Assembly (NCBI GenBank): GCA_014796735.1
Contig: JAAVIG010000014.1
Span: 2,454 to 12,995, forward strand
Origin: Oscillospiraceae bacterium
Lineage (GTDB): Bacteria; Bacillota; Clostridia; Oscillospirales; Ruminococcaceae
DNA: 10,542 bases
Reading direction: 5' to 3'
Shown here: piece by piece, positions 1-4,184 of the stretch
How the letters are laid out: each line of letters starts with the position of its first letter
Position numbering within the stretch: the stretch's first letter is position 1
Made by a program: the position numbers and the translations under genes
Notes under the pieces: generated by a model
Database searches by the model: none
Told to the model about the DNA's origin: nothing
Seen by the model: the letters and a program-made list of their open reading frames with translations, nothing else

Positions 1-87
1 GATTGATTTTAAATTAGAATTAGTATAAACAAAAAATAAAGCTGAGATTAAGAAAATAAACAAGCTGTAAAAAGGAATTGAAATAAA
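1..87 (+). promoter_or_regulatory. AT-rich leader upstream of rimM, with GAATTAGTATAAAC motif and RBS
   Basis: Very A-rich DNA before rimM. GAATTAGTATAAAC at 17-30 belongs to a motif that recurs through the window. TTGATT at 4-9 lies 15 nt before TATAAA (25-30), so a weak promoter is possible but the spacing is short. One frame is open from base 2 to a TAA at 26-28 and reads IDFKLELV. That could be the tail of an upstream gene such as the KH protein khpA, which often precedes rimM, but eight residues prove nothing. AAAGGA at 71-76 is the rimM ribosome binding site. Confidence 0.3.
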
Positions 88-654
88 GTGAAAAAACGTT
101 ATCTTGAAGCGGCAAAGCTTACAAAAACAGTTGGACTTAAGGGCGAAATGAGAGCGCAGGTGCTTTGTGACAACTGCGAAATACTTACCGATTTCACCTT
201 GTATCTGGGCAGGGATCACAAGCCTGTGGAGGTCATTTCCGCTTATCCCATAGCAAACGATATGTGCAAGCTTAGAATAAACGGTATAGATACGGTGGAA
301 AAGGCACAGCCGCATATCGGAAGCATTTTGTATTTGGACAGAGAGGACGCGGAGCTGCCGTCGGACACTTGGTTTATCGCGGATATTCTGGGACTGCCCG
401 TGTACGATATTGACACGGGGGAGCTTTACGGAGAAGTTAAGGAAATAATGCAGAACGGACCTACCGATGTGTACCTTTTAAAGGATAAGAGCGGCAGAGA
501 ATTGATGTTTCCCGCTATTCCCGAAGTGCTTTTAAACGTAGACGTTGAGGGCGGGAAAATAGAGATCAGACCGTTAAAGGGACTGTTTGACGATACGGAA
601 GCGGTGATCGACGACGATTCAAACAATTCCGAAAACGAAAGGGGAACACGTTAA
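88..654 (+). CDS. rimM: Ribosome maturation factor RimM
   Basis: RimM binds ribosomal protein uS19 and helps assemble the head of the 30S subunit in the cytoplasm. The 188-aa product has the two expected domains. The N-terminal RimM barrel spans roughly residues 4-85 and opens with the family signature around KTVGLKGE (13-20). The PRC barrel spans roughly 95-166, with GEVKEIMQNGPTDVYLL (115-131), the FPAIPEVL segment (141-148) and a closing IRPLKGLFD (160-168). The last 20 residues form an acidic, low-complexity tail (DDD, NNSENE) beyond the usual end of the family. The start is GTG at 88, chosen because the RBS at 71-76 is well spaced and the domain begins at once. trmD begins on the base after the stop codon, the classic rimM-trmD order, so the two are probably co-transcribed with upstream rpsP/khpA outside the window. 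Confidence 0.96.
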   Translation: MKKRYLEAAKLTKTVGLKGEMRAQVLCDNCEILTDFTLYLGRDHKPVEVISAYPIANDMCKLRINGIDTVEKAQPHIGSILYLDREDAELPSDTWFIADILGLPVYDIDTGELYGEVKEIMQNGPTDVYLLKDKSGRELMFPAIPEVLLNVDVEGGKIEIRPLKGLFDDTEAVIDDDSNNSENERGTR

Positions 655-1341
655 GTGAGGATAGATATAGCTACCCTTTTTCCCGCAATGTGCGAGGCGG
701 TTTTGTCGGAAAGCGTGGTAGGGCGCGGACGAAAGGGCGGTTTTATTACGATAGAATGTCACAATATACGGGACTACACCTTGGACAAGCACCGCAGAGT
801 TGATGATAAAGCATATGGCGGCGGTACGGGAATGGTAACGCAGGCGCAGCCGGTTTACGACTGCATACAGGCAATAAAGGAAAAAGCGGGAACGGAAAAT
901 CCGAGGATAATTTACCTTTCGCCCCAAGGGAAAACATTAAATCAGCAGACGGTCAAGGAGCTTGCAAAGGAAGATCACCTGATACTGCTTTGCGGGCACT
1001 ATGAGGGTGTGGATCAGAGGGTGCTTGACGAGCTGGAGGTTGAGGAGATCTCGGTGGGGGATTATGTTGTTACGGGCGGAGAGCTTCCCGCGCTTATAAT
1101 CGCCGACGCTGTGGCGAGATTGCAGGAGGGTGTACTGCCAAATGAGGACGCTTATTCCATAGAAAGCCATTATAACGGGGTCTTGGAGTACCCTCAGTAT
1201 ACAAGACCCGAGGTGTGGCGCGGCAGGCAAGTGCCTGAGGTGCTGCTGTCGGGGCATCATGGAAATGTTGAGAAGTGGCAGAGGGAAAAGGCGTTGGAGG
1301 TCACTAAGGCTAAGAGACCGGATATGTTGGAAAATAAGTGA
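655..1341 (+). CDS. trmD: tRNA (guanine-N1)-methyltransferase TrmD
   Basis: TrmD uses S-adenosylmethionine to make m1G37 in tRNAs that read CNN and some other codons, which prevents +1 frameshifting. It is an essential SPOUT dimer. Visible motifs are YLSPQGKTLNQ (87-97), the knot segment LLCGHYEGVDQRV (111-123), ISVGDYVVTGGELPALIIADAV (132-153), YPQYTRPEVW (179-188) and LLSGHH (197-202). At 228 aa it has normal length. The GTG start at 655 directly abuts the rimM stop, and the RBS (AAAGGGGA, 638-645) lies inside the end of rimM, so translation is probably coupled. By eye, E170 in IESHYNG falls where E. coli TrmD has the catalytic Asp of EDSFADG. I think a Glu there also occurs in clostridial relatives but could not check. 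A strong terminator follows within ten bases. Confidence 0.98.
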   Translation: MRIDIATLFPAMCEAVLSESVVGRGRKGGFITIECHNIRDYTLDKHRRVDDKAYGGGTGMVTQAQPVYDCIQAIKEKAGTENPRIIYLSPQGKTLNQQTVKELAKEDHLILLCGHYEGVDQRVLDELEVEEISVGDYVVTGGELPALIIADAVARLQEGVLPNEDAYSIESHYNGVLEYPQYTRPEVWRGRQVPEVLLSGHHGNVEKWQREKALEVTKAKRPDMLENK

Positions 1342-1350
1342 ACTTTTGGG

Positions 1351-1380
1351 CTGCGGTTTTTGCCGCAGTTTGTTTTTTTA
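1351..1380 (+). terminator. Rho-independent terminator of rimM-trmD
   Basis: CTGCGG (1351-1356) pairs with CCGCAG (1363-1368) across a six-base loop and is followed by a T-rich tract to 1379. It begins nine bases after the trmD stop codon and closes the rimM-trmD transcript. Confidence 0.88.
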
Positions 1381-1432
1381 TCAAAAATTAAAAATGGTGG
1401 TACGGTTGAGGTGTTTTTAATGTCTGTGTTGA

Positions 1433-1533
1433 TTAATACTAATCCCTTTTAAAACTGTGGGATTAGTGTTTCGGGTGCAATCCCTTTTTGAACTGTGGGT
1501 ATTACGTCAGTTCAAAAAGGGATTGGTATAAGC
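1433..1533 (+). repeat. 101-bp double-hairpin repeat, copy 1
   Basis: The element contains two perfect stems. Hairpin A is ACTAATCCC (1438-1446) with GGGATTAGT (1459-1467). Hairpin B is an 18-bp stem, 1478-1495 with 1508-1525, and a 12-base loop. An inverted copy lies at 3230-3330. The two differ at only two of 101 positions, 1490 and 1513, and these pair with each other in hairpin B (G-C here, A-T there). The halves are also related: AATCCCTTTT..AACTGTGGG occurs at 1441 and again at 1479. The ends (TTAATACTAATCCC and GGGATTGGTATAAGC) are imperfect inverted repeats shared with the element at 9634-9800. No protein is encoded. The function is unknown: a MITE-like element or a conserved structured RNA leader both fit. 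Confidence 0.92.
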
Positions 1534-1547
1534 GCTTTGTTGGTAAA

Positions 1548-1674
1548 CACGATTTTTCGTGCGGAAAGGAATTGAATAAAAACGCTTCGGAGCGACAAAC
1601 GGCGGCGGAGTAGCTTGCGACAGCAAGCTGAAACGCCCACGCTGTAGGGCAGTTATTGCAAAAGGAACGTTTTT
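1548..1674. other. Hairpin-rich non-coding stretch after repeat copy 1
   Basis: Several compact stems are packed together: CACG/CGTG (1548-1561), CGCT-TCGG-AGCG with a stable UUCG-type tetraloop (1583-1594), AGCTTGC-GACA-GCAAGCT (1612-1629) and GCCC/GGGC (1635-1650). AAAAACG (1578-1584) can also pair with CGTTTTT (1668-1674) and enclose most of them, at the cost of the tetraloop base. I found no convincing open reading frame. It may be a structured RNA or a decayed palindromic repeat. I do not recognise a known RNA family. Confidence 0.4.
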
Positions 1675-1710
1675 AACGGATAGGGCGGCACAACCTAATT
1701 TCTGGGTTTT

Positions 1711-1767
1711 TCAAAATAAAAAAACGCCTGTGAGTGATCTCTCGCATTTGAGAATTCATTCACAGGC
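1711..1767 (-). terminator. Terminator of the tRNA-Ser operon (minus strand)
   Basis: A long stem, 1726-1743 with 1750-1767, has only a two-pair interruption. On the minus strand the hairpin is followed by a run of seven T (complement of 1718-1724) and further T-rich sequence. It is correctly placed and oriented to end transcription of the two tRNA-Ser genes, though about 180 bases beyond the second one. Confidence 0.75.
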
Positions 1768-1888
1768 ATTTGTGCTTTATATACAAAAACGAGCTGGAAA
1801 ATTTTGTAAATATTTTTTAAGGGGGTTCGAATCCTTTTTTGTGTCGAAAATATCTACGGATCGGTATTTCTGTTTTTCACAAGATTTA

Positions 1889-1924
1889 TGCCCACAAATG
1901 GCTTTGTACAGCCGTTTGTGGGCA
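1889..1924. repeat. Long hairpin downstream of tRNA-Ser(GCT)
   Basis: TGCCCACAAA (1889-1898) pairs perfectly with TTTGTGGGCA (1915-1924). After one mismatch, GGCT pairs with AGCC around the loop TTGTAC. There is no good T-tract on the minus strand; on the plus strand only ATCTTTTT follows after a few bases. It may act as a 3' processing or stability structure for the tRNA transcript. The stretch 1768-1888 otherwise holds only AT-rich DNA and a T-arm-like GGGTTCGAATCC at 1823-1834. Confidence 0.55.
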
Positions 1925-1949
1925 TAATATCTTTTTGGTTACTTTTAGT

Positions 1950-2039
1950 TGGCGGAGAACAAGGGATTCGAACCCTCGCGCCGGTTTCCCGACCTACTCC
2001 CTTAGCAGGGGAGCCCCTTCACCACTTGGGTAATTCTCC
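1950..2039 (-). tRNA. tRNA-Ser (anticodon GCT)
   Basis: Read on the minus strand from 2039. The acceptor GGAGAAT pairs with GTTCTCC, followed by discriminator G and an encoded CCA (1950-1952). The anticodon loop is CTGCTAA with anticodon GCT at 2004-2006, reading AGC and AGU. A long variable arm marks it as a class II tRNA, and the T-arm GGGTTCGAATCCC is canonical. It is the second gene of a two-tRNA transcript; tRNA-Ser(TGA) lies 41 bases upstream with no terminator between. Confidence 0.97.
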
Positions 2040-2080
2040 ATAATGATAAATAATAGTTATGAATTAAGCGGCGAACCGCT

Positions 2081-2169
2081 TGGCGGAGAAGGTGGGATTC
2101 GAACCCACGGTCCCTTGCGGGATCACCGGTTTTCAAGACCGGCTCTTTAAACCACTCAGACACCTCTCC
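2081..2169 (-). tRNA. tRNA-Ser (anticodon TGA)
   Basis: Read on the minus strand from 2169. The acceptor GGAGAGG pairs with CTTCTCC (one G-T pair), then discriminator G and an encoded CCA (2081-2083). The anticodon loop is CTTGAAA with anticodon TGA at 2133-2135, reading UCA and other UCN codons. The long variable arm (GATCCCGCAAGGGACC) is typical of tRNA-Ser. It is the first gene after the promoter at 2195-2223. Confidence 0.97.
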
Positions 2170-2194
2170 ACGCAACGCCGTTAACGTGTAATAA

Positions 2195-2223
2195 ATTATA
2201 ACACAGTTTTAGGAGTTTGTCAA
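2195..2223 (-). promoter_or_regulatory. Sigma-A promoter of the tRNA-Ser operon
   Basis: On the minus strand TTGACA (2223-2218) and TATAAT (2200-2195) are both perfect consensus, with an ideal 17-base spacer. Transcription would start near 2188, about 20 bases before the tRNA-Ser(TGA) 5' end. This suits a strongly and constitutively expressed stable RNA operon. Confidence 0.92.
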
Positions 2224-2272
2224 GCACTTTTTTACAAATTTTATAATTCTATAATTCCGTAATTATTGGCAT

Positions 2273-2378
2273 AAGCTGCTGCCGCAAACAACCAAAAAGG
2301 TCGCTTGCGGCAGCAGCTTGCAAGTTACATCATTTGGAAAAATTCCTTTGGCAAAGCTGAAAGAATTTTTTGCAAATG
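2273..2378. repeat. Pair of long hairpins in the 2224-2492 gene-free gap
   Basis: The first hairpin has a perfect 15-bp stem, AAGCTGCTGCCGCAA (2273-2287) with its complement at 2305-2319. The second pairs CATTTG (2331-2336) with CAAATG (2373-2378) and AAAAATTC (2338-2345) with GAATTTTT (2363-2370), around a small CTTT/AAAG stem. Neither has a terminator tail on either strand. Further right, AGCGGT/ACCGCT (2433-2451) forms a smaller stem. I see no coding sequence here. They could be repeat-family hairpins or the 3' region of the gene at 2493-2909. Confidence 0.55.
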
Positions 2379-2492
2379 GAAATGGCTTCGGCATGTCCTC
2401 AGTTTTTTTCCGCCTCAATTTTTCGCGGTGAAGCGGTATTTTTAACCGCTAATCAAAAATCTTTTTTTCAAACAATTACATCTTAAATAAAA

Positions 2493-2909
2493 TCACAGTC
2501 GGTTTACGTTTATTCCCACATAAGCGTTTGCAACGACGTTATCGCCGCTTAGCTGCATAATATAATAGTAAACGTTTGTAAGCACGGAAAAGCGCTTGTT
2601 GACAGCGTATTCGCACAGCTCTCTGCCCGTTTGCGGCAGTTCGCTTACTTTTCCGCTGTATTTTAGCAGCACTGCATTCTCCGGTTTGAAATACGGCTTA
2701 AAAACATAGTGTATATTGCTTGAAAAAGGTTTGTTTATCGGGACAAGCACCTCAACGCCCAATATTGTCTTGTTCTCCTCGGATATTTCCTCGTCTACGG
2801 AAAGCACTACATTATCCGTAACTTCAAGCCCCAGAGTCTCTATATTGTCCTGCACATGTTTTATCAGCATTACAAGGGACCCTTTCTCTACCCTTGTACG
2901 GTATGACAA
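2493..2909 (-). CDS. Small DUF5085/GyrI-like protein, N terminus interrupted by an in-frame stop
   Basis: The 138-aa frame reads VEVLVPINKP, then YVFKPYFKPENAVLLKYSG, then a helix GRELCEYAVNKRF, and ends AYVGINVN. This pattern reminds me of DUF5085, a small family near GyrI-like ligand-binding folds that is often linked to type VII secretion loci. That is recognition by eye, not a search. No signal peptide or membrane segment is visible. The frame has only a TTG start (2909) with a poor RBS. An internal ATG at residue 14 has GAGAAAGGG before it. The same frame stays open upstream to an ATG at 2951 (MNVIEDQQL) except for one TGA at 2924-2922, after which FEAV leads into the ORF. The natural start was therefore probably 2951, and the gene may be a recent pseudogene, start internally, or read through. 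No T7SS partner lies nearby. Confidence 0.55.
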   Translation of the reverse strand: MSYRTRVEKGSLVMLIKHVQDNIETLGLEVTDNVVLSVDEEISEENKTILGVEVLVPINKPFSSNIHYVFKPYFKPENAVLLKYSGKVSELPQTGRELCEYAVNKRFSVLTNVYYYIMQLSGDNVVANAYVGINVNRL

Positions 2910-3045
2910 GACCGCTTCAAATCATAATTGCTGATCTTCAATAACGTTCATGCTATTATATGTTCTCGGATTTTTTCCGCCTATGCTCTATTCCCACATT
3001 GCTCACAATCTTTCAAATAAAACAGTTTTAAATTTTTTTGGCAAA

Positions 3046-3093
3046 TTAATTTCTGCCAAAAATCCAAGTCCAGATCAAATCCCACAAATTCAT
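3046..3093 (-). CDS. Trp-rich 15-aa micropeptide, copy A
   Basis: On the minus strand ATG (3093-3091) opens a 15-codon frame ending in TAA (3048-3046). The product is MNLWDLIWTWIFGRN, with three Trp, Asp at position 5 and a basic GRN tail. A strong Shine-Dalgarno AAAGGAG sits about nine bases before the start. It is too short for normal gene finders and I know of no named family. It could be a leaderless signal peptide for the adjacent GHKL kinase, a membrane-active type I toxin-like peptide, or a Trp-codon leader peptide. The last is less likely because no trp gene or attenuator follows. Copy B, 96 bp upstream in the same direction, encodes the same residues. Confidence 0.6.
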   Translation of the reverse strand: MNLWDLIWTWIFGRN

Positions 3094-3141
3094 TATTCTT
3101 GGCTCCTTTCCGATGAAATTTTTAATATTTGTGTTAGCAAA

Positions 3142-3189
3142 TTAGTTTCTGCCAAAAATCCAAGTCCAGATCAAATCCCATAAATTCAT
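3142..3189 (-). CDS. Trp-rich 15-aa micropeptide, copy B
   Basis: This has the same predicted product as copy A, MNLWDLIWTWIFGRN, from ATG (3189-3187) to TAA (3144-3142). It differs from copy A only by TTA for TTG (Leu3) and AAC for AAT (Asn15), both silent. The Shine-Dalgarno here is GGAAAGGGGG, also well spaced. It is the promoter-proximal copy. Upstream on the minus strand come the 101-bp double-hairpin repeat, then a TTGAAT/TATTAT promoter, then the divergent promoter of the LytTR regulator. The arrangement suggests a structured 5' leader followed by two translated micro-genes. Function is inferred only from context. Confidence 0.6.
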   Translation of the reverse strand: MNLWDLIWTWIFGRN

Positions 3190-3229
3190 TGTTCTTGCCC
3201 CCTTTCCGATAAATGTCAGCCGATTGGTA

Positions 3230-3330
3230 GCTTATACCAATCCCTTTTTAAACTGACGTAATACCCACAGTTTAAAAAGGGATTGCACCCGAAACACTAA
3301 TCCCACAGTTTTAAAAGGGATTAGTATTAA
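3230..3330 (-). repeat. 101-bp double-hairpin repeat, copy 2
   Basis: This is the reverse complement of 1433-1533 with two differences, which form a compensating base pair in the 18-bp hairpin B (3238-3255 with 3268-3285). Hairpin A is 3296-3304 with 3317-3325. In its own orientation (minus) it sits between the promoter at 3335-3363 and the micro-genes at 3046-3189, so it would form the first part of their transcript. Its 3' end contains TGGTATAAG (3239-3231), which could also act as an extended -10 pointing at the micro-genes. Confidence 0.92.
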
Positions 3331-3334
3331 ACAT

Positions 3335-3363
3335 ATAATAGCCGATAAAAAAAACACATTCAA
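3335..3363 (-). promoter_or_regulatory. Candidate promoter for the micropeptide transcript
   Basis: On the minus strand TTGAAT (3363-3358) and TATTAT (3340-3335) are separated by exactly 17 bases. Transcription would begin near 3328, at the edge of the 101-bp repeat, which makes the whole double hairpin the 5' leader of the micro-genes. It is arranged back to back with the LytTR promoter at 3410-3438. Confidence 0.6.
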
Positions 3364-3374
3364 CAGATATAAAA

Positions 3375-3448
3375 TTTACTGTTTTTTTACGAAATGAACA
3401 ACATTTTTGTTGCAAAAACCAAGAAAATAGTGTATAATTGACAGTAAA
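3375..3448 (+). promoter_or_regulatory. Promoter of the LytTR/GHKL operon, bracketed by an inverted repeat
   Basis: TTGCAA (3410-3415), a 17-base spacer and a perfect TATAAT (3433-3438) lie 35 bases before the regulator's start codon. TTTACTGT (3375-3382) and ACAGTAAA (3441-3448) are perfect inverted 8-mers on either side, at positions where a bound regulator could act. AACAACATTTTTGTT (3397-3411) is a further imperfect palindrome overlapping the -35. I know of no exact LytTR site match here. RBS: AAGGCGGTG at 3460-3468. Confidence 0.8.
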
Positions 3449-3473
3449 TAATTACATTCAAGGCGGTGAGCAT

Positions 3474-4184
3474 ATGAGAATTGCAATATGTGATGATGAC
3501 AGAGGATTTCACAGTACGATTGAACGGCTTACAGAACAGTACGAATATACAAGAAACATTAAGGTTTATACGCGACACTTTGACAGCGGTGAAGCTTTGC
3601 CAATCCAAAATGAGTTTGATGTTGTTTTTTTGGACTATGAAATGGGCGGAATAAATGGCATAGAAACCGCCAAAAGACTTCGGGCTGCAAATTCGAAGGC
3701 TGTCATTATTTTTATAAGCGCGTATCCCGAGGCGGCACTGGATTCATTTGAGGTCAGCGCATTCCGTTTTTTAATAAAGCCTGTTGATAAAGAAAAACTG
3801 TTTAAAGCTCTTGATGATTATTTAGCATCCTTTGATCGCGACAGTATTATTAGCTTCAGAACCCGTGACGGCGGATTTACCGTAAAGACATCGGATATAA
3901 TATATCTTGAAGGTGACCGCGGTCATACAACAGTCCGCACAAAGGACAAGTCTTTTTATGTAGCTGAAACTTTAATGCAGGTTGAAACAAGACTTCCACA
4001 AGAAAAATTTATAAGGTGCCACAAAACGTTTGTTGCGGGGCTTGCTCATATAGCAAACCACAGCTTAACCGAAATAGTTTTTGATAATGGCGAAAAAGCA
4101 AGTATAGGAAGAAATTATAATAAAAGTTTTAAAACCGCGCTGCAAAACTATATTATGAGATATAATGAAGGACGTTATCAATGA
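3474..4184 (+). CDS. LytTR-family (AgrA-like) response regulator
   Basis: A cytoplasmic DNA-binding response regulator of 236 aa. The receiver domain (about 1-120) has acidic-pocket residues D7-D9 (CDDD), phospho-acceptor D54 in VVFLDYEMGG, S82 in FISAYPE and K102 in FLIKPV, so it looks phosphorylation-competent. The LytTR domain spans about 127-232 (FRTRDGGFTVKTSDIIYLEGDRGHTTVRT, then FIRCHKTFVAGLAHI and IGRNYNKSFKTAL). The family binds direct repeats and commonly controls virulence, bacteriocin or quorum genes. The start is ATG 3474 rather than an upstream TTG at 3438, because TATAAT overlaps the latter and AAGGCGGTG precedes the former. The stop overlaps the kinase start (ATGA), so translation is coupled. 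The divergent micropeptide transcript is an obvious candidate target, by position only. Confidence 0.93.
   Translation: MRIAICDDDRGFHSTIERLTEQYEYTRNIKVYTRHFDSGEALPIQNEFDVVFLDYEMGGINGIETAKRLRAANSKAVIIFISAYPEAALDSFEVSAFRFLIKPVDKEKLFKALDDYLASFDRDSIISFRTRDGGFTVKTSDIIYLEGDRGHTTVRTKDKSFYVAETLMQVETRLPQEKFIRCHKTFVAGLAHIANHSLTEIVFDNGEKASIGRNYNKSFKTALQNYIMRYNEGRYQ

Larger units (their letters stand above)
3041..3213 (-). repeat. Tandem 77-bp direct repeat, period 96 bp, carrying two micro-genes
   Basis: 3041-3117 and 3137-3213 are near-identical units separated by 19 AT-rich bases. The conserved block holds a Shine-Dalgarno sequence, a 15-codon reading frame and nine bases after its stop codon, all on the minus strand. 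Inside the frame the only two changes are silent third-position ones. The shorter stretch before the start codon carries about four changes. That bias points to selection on the peptide rather than simple recent duplication. Confidence 0.93.

Noticed and set aside
1730..1927. 65-aa plus-strand reading frame
   Set aside because: It runs through the minus-strand terminator hairpin and the hairpin at 1889-1924, with no RBS and no family features.
1839..2033. 64-aa plus-strand reading frame containing RRTRDSNPRAGFPT
   Set aside because: It is the reverse complement of tRNA-Ser(GCT), a well-known source of false proteins.
2955..2960. Minus-strand TATAAT upstream of the DUF5085-like frame
   Set aside because: It is only four bases before the ATG at 2951 and has no -35, so it would give a leaderless start. 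Likely chance in AT-rich DNA.
2950..3183. 77-aa plus-strand frame with a repeated SAKNPSPDQIP segment
   Set aside because: The repeat comes from the two micro-gene units on the other strand. The silent-change pattern fits the minus-strand peptide frame, and there is no plus-strand RBS.
3041..3213. CRISPR-like direct repeats
   Set aside because: Only two units, long and with coding character, and no regular short spacers or cas genes.
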